The notes: generated from the letters alone by a model not told the origin. 64,000 nucleotides of DNA from Myceligenerans salitolerans (GCF_017349295.1 NZ_JAFMPK010000047.1:485295-549294); one strand, 5' to 3'. Positions 8,981-18,310 are shown, numbered from the stretch's first letter. Numbers and translations: made by a program.

Positions 8981-10095
8981 CCGCTCCCGCCACGCTGCCC
9001 GCCCCCGCCACGAGCGGTGAGCGGACCGCCCGCACGCCGTCCCGCCGTGCGCGCGTGGTGTCCCGCGTCGTGCTCGCCCTGGCACTCGCGTGGGGCGCGT
9101 ACGCCCTGGCCGGAGCCCTGCTGGCCGGCCGGTGGTGGCTGTGGAACGGTCTCGGGCTGGCGCCACCGGTCGCACACCTCGCCGTGCCCGCGCTCCTCGT
9201 GGCCGTCGAGCTGCTCGCGGGGGCGCGCCGGCTCGGGGTCCTCGCCGCGACCGGCGTCGCGCTCCTCGTCGGGCTCGGGCAGACCGGAGTGGTCCTGCCC
9301 GCCGGCGCACCGCCCGTCGACGGCTCCGCACCGGACGCGCCCACCGCCGTCGTCGTCGGCTGGAACACGTTCTCCTGGGACCAGGGCCACGACCGGCAGG
9401 AGTTCTTCGCGTACCTGCGGTCCCTCGACGCGGACGTCTACCTGCTCCAGGAGCACCAGCACGCCACGCCCCCGGACGACCGGCCGCGGCCGGTCGACGA
9501 CCTGGACCGGGTACGGCGTGAGCTCCCGGGCTACACGGCGGTCGCGGCCGGCGAGTTCCTCACCCTGAGCAGACACCCCGTGGTGGACTCGGTGGCGCTG
9601 CGCCCGGACGACCTCCCCCCGCCCCGTACGGACTGGCCCGACTACTGGGACGTCCGCGCGCTGCGCACCGACGTGCGGATCGGCGGCCGGACCGTCAGCC
9701 TCTACAACACCCACGCGCCGGACCTCCTGAACGTGAACCGCTCACCGTTCGGGCGCGACTTCTACGAGGAACTGCACGACTCGGCGTCCCGCCGCACCTC
9801 CCACTTCACGCTGCTCCAGGACGACCTGGCCGCGAACCCGTACCCGGTGGTCCTCACGGGCGACCTCAACGTGCAGCCCGGGTCGGTGGACCTGCGGTGG
9901 TACGACGGGCTGGACGACGCGGCCCGGGCGGGCGGCACCGTGTACCCCGGCACGTTCCCCGCGGCCTTCCCGCTCTGGCGCCTCGACTGGATGCTCACCG
10001 GCGACGGTGTCGAGGTGCTGCGCCACGAGGTGCCCGGAACCGGCGCCGAGTTCTCCACCCACCGCCCGATCAGGGCGACCGTCCGGTTTCCCTGA
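8977..10095 (+). CDS. membrane-anchored endonuclease/exonuclease/phosphatase-fold hydrolase (copy 1)
   Basis: 372 residues. Residues about 30-110 hold three hydrophobic segments; the rest is an EEP (DNase I-like) domain with WNTFSW, LLQEH, YNTHAP, GDLN, DWM and a final THRP, the usual metal and phosphate ligands in order. EEP proteins cleave phosphodiester or phosphomonoester bonds in nucleic acids, inositol phosphates or sphingomyelin. With a membrane anchor inside a glycan operon, a lipid phosphate or prenyl-phosphate-sugar substrate is more likely than DNA. Which side of the membrane the catalytic domain faces is not clear. ATGA overlap with the GT2 gene shows coupling. Confidence 0.85.
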   Translation: MTAPATLPAPATSGERTARTPSRRARVVSRVVLALALAWGAYALAGALLAGRWWLWNGLGLAPPVAHLAVPALLVAVELLAGARRLGVLAATGVALLVGLGQTGVVLPAGAPPVDGSAPDAPTAVVVGWNTFSWDQGHDRQEFFAYLRSLDADVYLLQEHQHATPPDDRPRPVDDLDRVRRELPGYTAVAAGEFLTLSRHPVVDSVALRPDDLPPPRTDWPDYWDVRALRTDVRIGGRTVSLYNTHAPDLLNVNRSPFGRDFYEELHDSASRRTSHFTLLQDDLAANPYPVVLTGDLNVQPGSVDLRWYDGLDDAARAGGTVYPGTFPAAFPLWRLDWMLTGDGVEVLRHEVPGTGAEFSTHRPIRATVRFP

Positions 10096-10109
10096 GTGAC
10101 AGGAGCCAC

Positions 10110-11291
10110 ATGCGACCCGATTCGGACCACTACGACCTCACCGTCGCCCTGACCTACTACACGCCCTACGTCAGCGGGCTCACCGAGGTGGCCCGGGCGG
10201 TGGCGGAGGGCATGGCCTCGCGCGGAGCCCGCGTGGCGGTCGCCACGACGCGGCACGACGCCGCGTCCCCCGCACGTGAGCGGGTGAACGGGGTGGACGT
10301 CCATCGCGCACCCGTCCGGGCCCGCGTCGGCAGGGGGGTGATCAGCCCGGGCTTCACGACGCTCGCCCGCGGGCTCGCGCGCCGCTCGGCGGTGCTCAAC
10401 CTGCATCTGCCGATGCTCGAGGCGGGGCTCCTCACGCGCGGCCTGCCGGAAACCGCCGTCGTCGCGACGCACCACGACGACGTGTGGCTTCCCACGAGCG
10501 TGACCGGGAGGGTGCAGACGGCGATCGTGGACCGTTCGGTGGGCCGCGCGCTGTCCGACGCCGACGCCGTCGTCGTCAACAACGAGGACCACGCACGCGG
10601 CTCCCGCCACTGGCCGCTGATGGCGGAGACGGGGATCACCGCCGTCCCGCCGCCCTGCCGGATACGCCGTCGCACCGCCCCCGCGTTCCGCGACGGGACC
10701 GGGCCCCACTACGGCTTCCTGGGGCGGCTGGCCCCGGAGAAGGCGCTCGATCTGGCGATCAGGGCGTTCCGGACGATCGACGACCCGGACGCGCGCCTGA
10801 TCATCGCCGGCGAGGACACGCGCATCGCCGGCGGCGGCGTCGCACGGGACCTGCGCGCGCTCGCCGCGGACGACACCAGGGTGCGCTTCACGGGCTTCCT
10901 GGAGGACCACGAGGTGGACGAGCTGTACAGCTCCCTGGACGCGTTCGTGCTCCCCTCGATCGCGGAGGAGTCGTTCGGGATCTCCCAGGTCGAGGCGATG
11001 ATGCTCGGGGTTCCCTCGATCGCGAGCGACCTGCCGGGCATGCGGCAGCCGGTCCTCACCACCGGGTTCGGCCGGCACTTCCCGGCGGGTGACGTGGCCG
11101 CACTCGCCGAGGCCATGGCGGCGGTCGCCGCGCTCGGCCCGGCGGCCCGCTCGGCCGGGGCGGAACGGGCACGGCAGCAGTACGGCGCGAGCGCGTGCCT
11201 CGACCGGTACGAGACGTTGTTCGGCACGCTCACCGGCCGAGCGGCCGGCACGTACCGGGAGGCGCGGCGTTCCGGGACCATGCATGGCTGA
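10110..11291 (+). CDS. family 4 retaining glycosyltransferase
   Basis: A 393-residue GT-B enzyme. The N-terminal half has the Rossmann-like acceptor domain (TYYTPYVSGLTEVARAVA) and the C-terminal half has FLGRLAPEKALD and PSIAEESFGISQVEAM, the E-x7-E signature of retaining GT4 enzymes that use UDP- or GDP-sugars. No signal or membrane segment is evident, so it is a cytoplasmic or peripheral enzyme. AGGAG (10101-10105) precedes the ATG. It lies between the two EEP hydrolase genes and overlaps the second by 8 bases, so it belongs to the same pathway. Confidence 0.9.
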   Translation: MRPDSDHYDLTVALTYYTPYVSGLTEVARAVAEGMASRGARVAVATTRHDAASPARERVNGVDVHRAPVRARVGRGVISPGFTTLARGLARRSAVLNLHLPMLEAGLLTRGLPETAVVATHHDDVWLPTSVTGRVQTAIVDRSVGRALSDADAVVVNNEDHARGSRHWPLMAETGITAVPPPCRIRRRTAPAFRDGTGPHYGFLGRLAPEKALDLAIRAFRTIDDPDARLIIAGEDTRIAGGGVARDLRALAADDTRVRFTGFLEDHEVDELYSSLDAFVLPSIAEESFGISQVEAMMLGVPSIASDLPGMRQPVLTTGFGRHFPAGDVAALAEAMAAVAALGPAARSAGAERARQQYGASACLDRYETLFGTLTGRAAGTYREARRSGTMHG

Positions 11292-12318
11292 CCCGATCGC
11301 CGCGGCGATCCTCGCCGCGTGCGCCGCGTGCGCGGTGGTGGCCCTGCTCGATCTCGTGCTCAACGGCCGCTGGTGGTTCTGGCTCGTCGTCTCACTCGTG
11401 CCGCCCCCGGCCCTCGTGCTCCTGCCGTCACTCCTGCTGCCGGCCGCCCTGGTCGCCGGCGGCCCGTACCGTCCGGTCGCGGTGGTCGCCTCGCTGGTCG
11501 GCCTGGTGGCGGGATATCGTCGGAGCGGGATCGACCTGGGCGCCATCGGTCGCGGTCCGGCGGTGACGACGTCCGAGCGGGAGCTGAAGGTGTGCGTCTG
11601 GAACACCGAGCACTGGTACCAGCAGGGCGACCCCGGACCCTTCTACGCCTTCCTCCGATCGCTCGACGCGGACGTGCTCATGCTGCAGGAGTACCACCAC
11701 GACAACCACGACGGCACCTGGACGGCGATCGACGACATGGCCCGGCTCCGCACCGCCTTCCCCGGCCACCACGTCGTCGCGGACCACGGCCAGGTGACGA
11801 TCTCCCGCCTGCCGGCACGGCACGTCCCGACGACGGCGGAACGCGTCCTGCGGGTCGACGTCGACGTCCCGGGCCCGGCCGGGACGCATCGCGTGTCCTT
11901 CGTCAACGTTCACGTCCCCGTGCAGATCCGCCGCGTCTCACCGTTGCGGCGCGTGTTCTACCGGGAGGTGCGCGCCCGGGCCGACCACCGGGAACGGGAG
12001 TTCGCCGCCCTGGCCGACGACGTCGGCGGCATCGACCACCCACTGCTCGTCGCCGGGGACTTCAACACGAGTCCCGCGATGGCGGACGCGCGGCGGGTCA
12101 CCTCGCTCGGCGAGGACGCCGCACGGACGCGAGCGATGGTCTTCCCCCGGTCATGGCACGCCCGGGGAGCACGGCTGTGGCGCATCGACTGGGCGCTCAC
12201 ACGGAACGGGCTGGAGGTCCACGAGTACGGACTCGAGCGGGCGCAAGGTCTTTCGGACCACTGCGTCCAGCACCTGACCGTCGGTGTCGGCACGCGGCAC
12301 CGATCGCATCACGGATGA
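11284..12318 (+). CDS. membrane-anchored endonuclease/exonuclease/phosphatase-fold hydrolase (copy 2)
   Basis: 344 residues and a paralogue of the hydrolase at 8977: three N-terminal hydrophobic segments with the shared RWW motif, then the EEP domain (WNTEHW, LMLQEYH, VNVHVP, GDFN, DWALT, a final SDHC). Differences around the third motif and in the final His box suggest the two copies are not simply redundant. The ATG lies 8 bases inside the GT4 gene. The role is probably hydrolysis of a phosphate or phosphodiester in a lipid-linked glycan intermediate; this is inferred from context only. Confidence 0.83.
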   Translation: MADPIAAAILAACAACAVVALLDLVLNGRWWFWLVVSLVPPPALVLLPSLLLPAALVAGGPYRPVAVVASLVGLVAGYRRSGIDLGAIGRGPAVTTSERELKVCVWNTEHWYQQGDPGPFYAFLRSLDADVLMLQEYHHDNHDGTWTAIDDMARLRTAFPGHHVVADHGQVTISRLPARHVPTTAERVLRVDVDVPGPAGTHRVSFVNVHVPVQIRRVSPLRRVFYREVRARADHREREFAALADDVGGIDHPLLVAGDFNTSPAMADARRVTSLGEDAARTRAMVFPRSWHARGARLWRIDWALTRNGLEVHEYGLERAQGLSDHCVQHLTVGVGTRHRSHHG

Positions 12319-12331
12319 GAGGAGCACGACC

Positions 12332-13339
12332 ATGAAGTACCGGTTCCTGGGGCGCACCGGCCTCGAGGTGAGCCCGCTGGCGCTCGGCACGATGACCTTC
12401 GGACGTGAGGCGGACGAGCAGACGAGCAGGCGGGTCCTCGACACGTTCGCCGACGCGGGCGGGAACTTCGTCGACACCGCCGACGTGTACAACGGCGGCG
12501 CCTCGGAGGAGATCCTCGGCCGCTGGCTCAAGGGCCGGCGCGACGACGTCGTGGTCGCCACCAAGGTGCGGTACAACAGCAGCGAGGGCCCCAACACGCA
12601 GGGCCTGTCGCGGCGTCGCATCATCGCCGCCGTCGAGGAGAGCCTGCGTCGCCTCGAGACCGACTACATCGACCTCTACCAGATCCACGCCTGGGATCCG
12701 ATGGTGCCGCTGGAGGAGACGCTCTCCACCCTCGACGGACTCGTCCGCAGCGGCAAGGTCCGGTACATCGGCGCGAGCAACGTCACTGCCTCGCAGCTGC
12801 AGAAGGCCGTGGATCTCAGCCGTGGCAACGGCTGGGAGCCGTTCCGGTCGCTGCAGCCCCTGTACAACCTGCTCGACCGGGATGCGGAGCTCGAGTTGTT
12901 CGACGTCTGCCGCGACGAGGGCCTGGGCGTCATCGCGTGGAGCCCGTTGCGGGGCGGCTGGCTGACCGGCCGCATGCGGCGCGCCGACGGCGCGCCCGCG
13001 CCGGGGACGCGTGTCGAGACGGCGGAGAAGCTGGGGTGGGGCGAGTCGTGGAGCGCCTACGCGGCACAGGAGCGCACGTGGCGCATCCTGGACACGCTCG
13101 ACGAGATCGCCGGCGAACGGTCCCGTCCCGTCCCGCAGGTCGCCCTCGCCTGGCTGCTCTCTCGACCGGTCCTCACCGCACCGATCGTCGGCGCCCGGGA
13201 CGCGGGCCAGCTGGCGGAGCTGCTGCCGGTGACGGAGTGGGCCCTGTCGCAGGACGAGGTCGGCCGCCTGGACGAGGCCAGCGCGATCCGGATCCCGTAT
13301 CCCCACAACGAGATCGCCAAGGGCGCCGCGGGGCGCTGA
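12332..13339 (+). CDS. aldo/keto reductase
   Basis: A 335-residue AKR-fold oxidoreductase. The catalytic tetrad can be read: Asp and Tyr in [11 protein letters not shown], Lys in VVATKV and His in YQIHAWD. The late [13 protein letters not shown] region binds NADPH. It resembles the YghZ/Tas-like branch that reduces small aldehydes and ketones. GAGAGGAG precedes the ATG. It is 13 bases downstream of the EEP gene and may be the last gene of the glycan operon, although it could simply be read through. Converges with the LuxR-type gene. Confidence 0.88.
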   Translation: MKYRFLGRTGLEVSPLALGTMTFGREADEQTSRRVLDTFADAGGNFVDTADVYNGGASEEILGRWLKGRRDDVVVATKVRYNSSEGPNTQGLSRRRIIAAVEESLRRLETDYIDLYQIHAWDPMVPLEETLSTLDGLVRSGKVRYIGASNVTASQLQKAVDLSRGNGWEPFRSLQPLYNLLDRDAELELFDVCRDEGLGVIAWSPLRGGWLTGRMRRADGAPAPGTRVETAEKLGWGESWSAYAAQERTWRILDTLDEIAGERSRPVPQVALAWLLSRPVLTAPIVGARDAGQLAELLPVTEWALSQDEVGRLDEASAIRIPYPHNEIAKGAAGR

Positions 13340-13350
13340 CCGGTGACCTC

Positions 13351-13388
13351 CGACGGGTGCCGGGGCGCCACGGTCTCGGTACCCGTCG
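13351..13388. terminator. shared hairpin between convergent genes
   Basis: CGACGGGTGCC (13351-13361) pairs with GGTACCCGTCG (13378-13388), 10 of 11 positions, around a 16-base loop. It sits between the aldo/keto reductase stop and the LuxR-type stop and could end both transcripts. No T-run is present. Confidence 0.4.
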
Positions 13389-13390
13389 CG

Positions 13391-14242
13391 TCAGACCCAG
13401 CCGTTCCGTGCCGCGACCACACCTGCCTCGAACCGGCTGCGGATGGCCATCCGCCGCGCCAGGTGGGAGTACGTCCTGCGGACGGTCCGGAGCGAGACCT
13501 TGAGGCGGTGGCCCACCTGCTCGTCCGTCCTGCCGGCGGCCAGCAGGCCCAGGAGGTCGCGCTCCTGTCGTGTCAGCGGCGACGCCTCCCGGTTCGACGG
13601 CTCGTCCCAGTCCCGCGCGGTACTCCACTGCTCCTCCAGCAGGTGGGCGATCGACCCGAGCAGTCCGCTGTGCCCGGCCTCGACCACCCCGGCCTCCGGA
13701 TCGAGCGGATCGGTGGACAGGACGAACCGGGACCGGTCCGCGATCACGGCGAACGCGCGAACGTGGGGCCGCAGCCGAAAGGCGCCGGTGCACGGGCCCG
13801 CCGAGGCCACGAACTGCCGGAAGCCCGCGTCGTGCTCCGCGTCCTCCTCGTGCAGCTGGCGTGTCACGACGCCGCGCCGGGCCAGTTCGCCCTGCACCTC
13901 GGCGATGACGTCGAGCCCGATCGCGCTGCGAAACGCCGCGGGCAACGCGACCAGGCAGGTGCGCTCCGCGGACTCCGCGATCGCCCGGAAACGCCGGCCG
14001 ACGGCCGCAATACCCGCCGAGACCTCGAGCACCTCGTACTGCGGCCGGCGCGGATCGGGTCTGTGGACCTTCGACAGCACCTCGACGGCACGGCGCGCCT
14101 CGGTCAGCTCCTCCTCACGGAGACGCAGATCGGCATCCTGAGCGGCGAGCAGGAAGGGAAGTTCTCGGAACAGACGTTCATCGAACCTCGGCGCGCCCGC
14201 GCCGGGCTCTGCTGTGTGCGGCCTTGCGATCGACGTTGACAT
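13391..14242 (-). CDS. LuxR-type HTH transcriptional regulator
   Basis: 283 residues. The last 70 form a LuxR/GerE helix-turn-helix (LTRQERDLLGLLAAGRTDEQVGHRL...VRRTYSHLARRM). The preceding 200 residues carry no receiver or ATPase motif that I recognise, but include a coiled segment near the N terminus and a region resembling the TrmB/phospholipase-D-like effector modules of actinobacterial orphan LuxR proteins. I took the ATG at 14242, six bases after GGAGG; an in-frame GTG lies six codons earlier. A LacI-type palindrome lies 53-70 bases upstream. It could control the glycan operon or the sugar importer; nothing in the sequence decides. Confidence 0.82.
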   Translation of the reverse strand: MSTSIARPHTAEPGAGAPRFDERLFRELPFLLAAQDADLRLREEELTEARRAVEVLSKVHRPDPRRPQYEVLEVSAGIAAVGRRFRAIAESAERTCLVALPAAFRSAIGLDVIAEVQGELARRGVVTRQLHEEDAEHDAGFRQFVASAGPCTGAFRLRPHVRAFAVIADRSRFVLSTDPLDPEAGVVEAGHSGLLGSIAHLLEEQWSTARDWDEPSNREASPLTRQERDLLGLLAAGRTDEQVGHRLKVSLRTVRRTYSHLARRMAIRSRFEAGVVAARNGWV

Positions 14243-14294
14243 GAGCCCTCCACAGTTCACTGATTGACAGTGGCAGCTGCAAGACTAGCCGAGT

Positions 14295-14312
14295 CATGGA
14301 AGCGATTCCATG
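14295..14312. promoter_or_regulatory. LacI/cre-type palindrome upstream of the LuxR gene
   Basis: CATGGAA and TTCCATG form perfect 7-base arms around GCGA. The inner TGGAA-GCG-A-TTCCA fits the LacI-family/cre operator pattern with the central CG. It is 53 bases upstream of the LuxR-type start and resembles the boxes before both sugar-binding-protein genes. The protein that binds it is not encoded in the window. Confidence 0.55.
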
Positions 14313-14386
14313 GCTTTGACCAGGGCTAATACATGCCCTTGACCGGCGGGTTTGGACGTGGCGTTGACGAAGTCGCGGGCGCGACA

Positions 14387-14421
14387 ACGGCCCGGCCCCG
14401 GAAGATCCGGGACCGGGCCGT
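14387..14421. terminator. strong GC hairpin after tRNA-Leu
   Basis: A 15-base stem (14387-14401 with 14407-14421, one mismatch) closes the loop AAGAT. It follows the tRNA-Leu gene on the minus strand and probably ends its transcript and that of the sugar importer. A second small palindrome (GTCGCG-GG-CGCGAC, 14372-14385) follows. No T-run. Confidence 0.5.
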
Positions 14422-14445
14422 GGACGATGTCCTGGGACATCTCGG

Positions 14446-14527
14446 TGCCCGCCGAGGGACTTGAACCCTCACCTCCGAAGAGACGCGGGTTTGAGCCGCG
14501 CGCGTCTGCCAGTTCCGCCAGGCGGGC
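14446..14527 (-). tRNA. tRNA-Leu (anticodon CAA)
   Basis: The minus strand folds as a class II tRNA: acceptor GCCCGCC with GGCGGGC and discriminator A, a D arm with GGCGGAACTGGCAGACGC, anticodon stem CGCGG/CCGCG with loop CTCAAAC (anticodon CAA, reading UUG), a long variable arm closed by CTCTTCGGAG, and T arm GAGGG-TTCAAGT-CCCTC. Length is 82; the 3' CCA is not encoded. It lies 59 bases after the permease gene stop on the same strand. tRNA genes are common integration points, which matters because the flanking genes look accessory. Confidence 0.95.
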
Positions 14528-14586
14528 CAGGGCGAGAGCCACCCTACACGGTGACTCTCGCCCGCTCACAGGTCACCGGCCGGCGA

Positions 14587-15513
14587 TCATCCCTTGACCG
14601 CGCCCTGCATGATGCCCGCGACCAGCTGGCGGCCGATCACCGCGAAGATGATCAGCAGCGGCAGCGTCACGAGGAAGACACCCGCCATGATGAGCGAGTA
14701 GTCGTCGTGATACCCGGCCGTCAGATTCTGTACCGCGATGGGTAGCGTCGGATTCTGTGATCCGAGAACGATCGACGGCCAGAAGAACATCGTCCACTGC
14801 ATCACGAAGATGAACAGGCCGAGCATCGCCGCCGCGGGGCGCGCGGCCGGCAGCGCGATGGACCAGAAGGTGCGGAACATCGACGCGCCGTCCACCCGTG
14901 CGGCCTCGATCAGCTCGAACGGGAGCGCGGAGTCGAGGTACTGGGTCATCCAGAACACGCCGAACGCGCTGACCAGGGCCGGCACGATGACCGCCTGGAT
15001 CTTGCCCACCCAGCCGATCTCCGACATCAGGATGTACATCGGGATCACGCCGAGCTGAGTCGGCACGGCCATCGTCGCGATGACGAAGACGAGCAGGGCG
15101 TTGCGCCCCGGGTAACGCAGCTTCGCGAACGAGAACCCGGCGAGTGTCGACGTCAGGACCGTCGCCACGGAGATCGTGACCGAGATGATGACCGAGTTGG
15201 CGAGCGCGAGCCAGAAGTTGACCTGGCTGTTGCCCATGACGTCGGCGAAGCGCTCGAAGATGCTCGCGTCCGGCAGAAGTTGCGGGAGCACCTCCTGCGA
15301 GATCGTCACCTGGTCGGAGGATCCCAGCAACAGGGTGTAGTACAGCGGGAACGCCGAGATCACGAGCGCGATCCCCAGCACCGTGTACGTGATCCACCCC
15401 GGACGCCGCACCGCGGACTCACCGTGGCGCTTCTGCCGGCGCGCACGCCTCCGAGCGGCGGCCTTCGCGGCACCCTTTCCTGCGCCCTGCGCAGCGGCAG
15501 CGACGGAACTCAT
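14587..15513 (-). CDS. carbohydrate ABC transporter permease, MalG type (CUT1)
   Basis: 308 residues with six membrane segments after a very basic cytoplasmic head of about 37 residues. The ATPase-contact loop is present (EAARVDGASMFRTFW, the EAA-x3-G motif), as in MalG partners of CUT1 sugar importers. Start ATG overlaps the stop of the upstream permease gene as ATGA, so the two are made together. No ATPase gene is in the operon; actinobacterial importers of this class commonly share one MsiK-type ATPase encoded elsewhere. Substrate unknown, probably an oligosaccharide. Confidence 0.93.
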   Translation of the reverse strand: MSSVAAAAQGAGKGAAKAAARRRARRQKRHGESAVRRPGWITYTVLGIALVISAFPLYYTLLLGSSDQVTISQEVLPQLLPDASIFERFADVMGNSQVNFWLALANSVIISVTISVATVLTSTLAGFSFAKLRYPGRNALLVFVIATMAVPTQLGVIPMYILMSEIGWVGKIQAVIVPALVSAFGVFWMTQYLDSALPFELIEAARVDGASMFRTFWSIALPAARPAAAMLGLFIFVMQWTMFFWPSIVLGSQNPTLPIAVQNLTAGYHDDYSLIMAGVFLVTLPLLIIFAVIGRQLVAGIMQGAVKG

Positions 15514-16613
15514 GAGTCACTCCGGTCGGTCGTAGTGGTGGACTGCTGGACACCGCGCCGGGCGGCACTCTCCTCGCCGGCGGCCCTCGCCTCGGCGAGC
15601 AGGCGGCGTGTCACGGCCCGGCTCACCTTCGGAGCCTTCGTACCCGACGACGCGATCTTGGTACTGAACCGGAAGTTGATGAATCCGATCACCAGGATGA
15701 TGAGGAAGAGGATCCATGCGACAGCCGCGGCGCGGCCCAGGTCCCGCTGGTTGCCCCAGGCGACCTCGTACAGGAAGAGCACCGTGGTCATCCACTGCCG
15801 GTCCGAGCCTCCCTGGCCGTACACGTCGTACAGCTTCACCTCGTCGAAGATCTGCAGGCCCCCGATGCTCGCGGTGATCACCACGAAGATGATCGTGGCG
15901 CGGATCTGCGGCACCGTGACCGAGAAGAACTGGCGCACCCGCCCCGCGCCGTCGATCGTCGCGGCCTCGTACAGGTCACGCGGCACCGCCTGCATCGCCG
16001 CCAGGAAGATCAGCGTGTTGTACCCGGTCCACCGGTAGTTCACCATCGTCGCGATCGCGATGTGGCTGGCGAACCGGTCCGAGTGCCATCCCACGGGATC
16101 GAGGCCCAGCACTCCGAGGAACCCGTTGATGAGGCCGAACTGGTCGGCGAACAGGCGGCCGAAGATCAGGGAGACGGCGATGGGGGCCACGACGTACGGC
16201 ACCAGCACGCCCATCCGCCAGAACGTGGCGTTGCGCAGGTTCTGGTCCAGCAGGGCCGCGAGGGTGATCGCGATGATCACCTGGGGGACGGCCGACAGCA
16301 GGAAGATCGAGAACGTGTTGACCAGCGACTTCCAGAACGTGGGCTGGTTGAGCACGTCGACGTAGTTCTGGAGACCGACGAAGTCACCCTGCCCGCCCAG
16401 CAGGTTCCACTCGTAGACGGACACGACGGCCGTGTACGCGAGCGGGAACAGCCCGGTCAGCGCGAACAGGATGAAGAACGGCGAGATGTACAGGTACGGC
16501 GAGACCTTGACGTCCCAACGGCTCAGAGTCTGCGAGAACCCGAGCTTGCGCGGCGGTCGCGCCGCTGGAGGTGCGGAACCCGTCTCCGGTTCCGTGGTGG
16601 TGAGTGCGGCCAT
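15510..16613 (-). CDS. carbohydrate ABC transporter permease, MalF type (CUT1)
   Basis: 367 residues, six membrane segments, and the EAA loop EAATIDGAGRVRQFF. N-terminal about 40 residues and the Ser/Thr-rich C-terminal tail are cytoplasmic. I chose ATG 16613 because AGGAAG lies six bases upstream; the frame is open further upstream without a good ribosome site. It forms the membrane channel with the MalG-type partner that follows and receives sugar from one or both binding proteins upstream. Confidence 0.93.
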   Translation of the reverse strand: MAALTTTEPETGSAPPAARPPRKLGFSQTLSRWDVKVSPYLYISPFFILFALTGLFPLAYTAVVSVYEWNLLGGQGDFVGLQNYVDVLNQPTFWKSLVNTFSIFLLSAVPQVIIAITLAALLDQNLRNATFWRMGVLVPYVVAPIAVSLIFGRLFADQFGLINGFLGVLGLDPVGWHSDRFASHIAIATMVNYRWTGYNTLIFLAAMQAVPRDLYEAATIDGAGRVRQFFSVTVPQIRATIIFVVITASIGGLQIFDEVKLYDVYGQGGSDRQWMTTVLFLYEVAWGNQRDLGRAAAVAWILFLIILVIGFINFRFSTKIASSGTKAPKVSRAVTRRLLAEARAAGEESAARRGVQQSTTTTDRSDS

Positions 16614-16722
16614 GTCGTCTTCCTGATCAGCAGCGCGCGGCGGTGGGCCGGCGGGCGGGTACGTGTCACGACGGGCTCGGCAACCGGCCTGGCCGGCGGC
16701 CGAGCCCGTCGGGGACCTCAGG

Positions 16723-18036
16723 TCAGAGGCCCAGCTCGTCGTAGGCCGAGAGCGCCTTCTCCCACGAGGCGTCCGGCTCGTCCGACTTCGCAACCTCCAC
16801 GCGCAGGATCGCGTCCTGCACCGTCGTGTGGATCGAGAAGTAGTTCGGTCCCTTGTACGGGTTCACCTCGATGTTCGCGGCGCGGTTGGTGAAGATCTCA
16901 CCCACGGGGGCGCCGTTCATGAACTCGTTCGTGAAGGACTGGACGGTCTCCGACTCCTGGGCCTCGATCTGCGAGGGGAACGTACCGGCGTTCTCGAACG
17001 CGGCGGTCTGCTGCTCCGGAGCGGTCAGCCACTTCGCCAGCTCCTTCGCGGCCTCCACGTTCTCGCCCGACGCCGGGACGGTGAGGAACGAGCCGCCCCA
17101 GTTGCCACCGCCGCCGGGGAAGACGTCGGCGATGTTCCAGCCGTCGATGCCACCCGAGTTGGACTCGATCGGGCCCGTCATCCACGCGGGGCAGAGCATG
17201 GTGGCGAAGGCGTCCTTCTGGAAACCGGCGTTCCAGTCGTCGCTCCACTGCTCCAGGCCGGCGGACAGCCCGGCCTCGTTCTGCGCGGTCACGGTCTCGT
17301 ACAGGTCCTTGACCTGGGAGTTCTCGGCGAGCGGGATCGGCGTGCCGTCCGTGTTCTCGTAGGCGGCCTCGACCTGGTTCACCATGCCCTGGTAGATCGA
17401 CGTGCCGACGTCGTACCACGCGGCGTCGGAGGCCTTGACGAACTCCTCACCCGCCGCGAAGTAGTCGTCCCATGTCGCGTCCTCGCCACCGAGCAGTTCG
17501 GCGACCTCGTCCGGCTCCGACGGGAGACCGGCCTCCTCGAACAAGTCCTGCCGGTAGCAGATGGCCTCCGGGCCGATGTCGGTCCCGTAACCGATGAGCT
17601 TGCCGTCCGCCGTACCCTGCTCGACCTTCCAGTCGACCCAGCGGCCCTCGACCTCCGGGTCGGCCAGGTCCTCGAACAGGTCCGGGTACTGGGAGAGCTC
17701 GGGCATCCAGTCGATCTCGATCGCCTCGACGTCCGCCAGGCCCGCGCCGCCGGCGGCGAGCTTGGTGGTGAGGTTGGTGCGCGCATCCTCGGACCGTGCG
17801 GCAACCGTCTGCTCGACCGTGACGTTCGGGTGCTCCTCGGTGTACTGCGCCAGGAGCTCGTCCGTGTACCCGAAGTCATTGAAGGTCGCGACCGTGAGCG
17901 TGATCGGCTCGTCGCCGCTGCCCTCGCCCTCACCCTGGTCGTTGCTGCCGCCCCCGCATGCGGACAGGCTGAGCGCCAGGATCGAGATCCCGGCGGTGGC
18001 CGCGAGACGGCCCTGTGATCGTGTGCTTCTGTGCAC
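16723..18036 (-). CDS. extracellular sugar-binding lipoprotein (SBP 1)
   Basis: 437 residues. A lipoprotein signal ends in LSAC with lipidated Cys27, followed by a Gly/Asp/Glu-rich linker and a type I/II periplasmic-binding fold of the CUT1 family (VTVEQTVAARSED, ADVFPGGGGNWGGSFL). It captures sugar outside the cell for the two downstream permeases. GTG start with AAAGGAG six bases upstream. It is clearly paralogous to the next gene upstream: both share GTDIGP, CYR-DLF-EAGLP, DVFPGG-NWGGSFL and the AGTFPS segment. A LacI-type box lies 82 bases before the start. Confidence 0.93.
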   Translation of the reverse strand: MHRSTRSQGRLAATAGISILALSLSACGGGSNDQGEGEGSGDEPITLTVATFNDFGYTDELLAQYTEEHPNVTVEQTVAARSEDARTNLTTKLAAGGAGLADVEAIEIDWMPELSQYPDLFEDLADPEVEGRWVDWKVEQGTADGKLIGYGTDIGPEAICYRQDLFEEAGLPSEPDEVAELLGGEDATWDDYFAAGEEFVKASDAAWYDVGTSIYQGMVNQVEAAYENTDGTPIPLAENSQVKDLYETVTAQNEAGLSAGLEQWSDDWNAGFQKDAFATMLCPAWMTGPIESNSGGIDGWNIADVFPGGGGNWGGSFLTVPASGENVEAAKELAKWLTAPEQQTAAFENAGTFPSQIEAQESETVQSFTNEFMNGAPVGEIFTNRAANIEVNPYKGPNYFSIHTTVQDAILRVEVAKSDEPDASWEKALSAYDELGL

Positions 18037-18117
18037 GGTTGACTCCTTTGTCTTGCTGACGTTTTCTTGCGACATACCGAGGCGGCACGTCTCTGGGGGA
18101 CGCCGTCCACGAGGTGC

Positions 18118-18133
18118 GTGGGAGCGCTTCCAC
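18118..18133 (-). promoter_or_regulatory. LacI-type operator before SBP 1
   Basis: GTGGGAGC-GCTTCCAC, 7 of 8 pairs symmetric, close to the actinobacterial CebR-type box TGGGAGCGCTCCCA. It lies just downstream of a possible minus-strand promoter (TTGACG at 18172-18177, CACGAT at 18148-18153, 18-base spacer), where a bound repressor would block transcription. CebR itself is not encoded here. Confidence 0.6.
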
Positions 18134-18310
18134 CGTGTGTGGTCGCCATCGTGCCGAAGGACGCGACGCCTCGTCAAGTTCCGAAGCGGGGCCGACGGCG
18201 GCAATCGGACGGCATCACGCATGATCCGATGGCTGTCAGGTCAGATCGTTACCCTTTCGTGCCTCCCTCATGTCCCTCGCGCCGCCCGCTCGTGGCTCCC
18301 GCCCGCGGGC

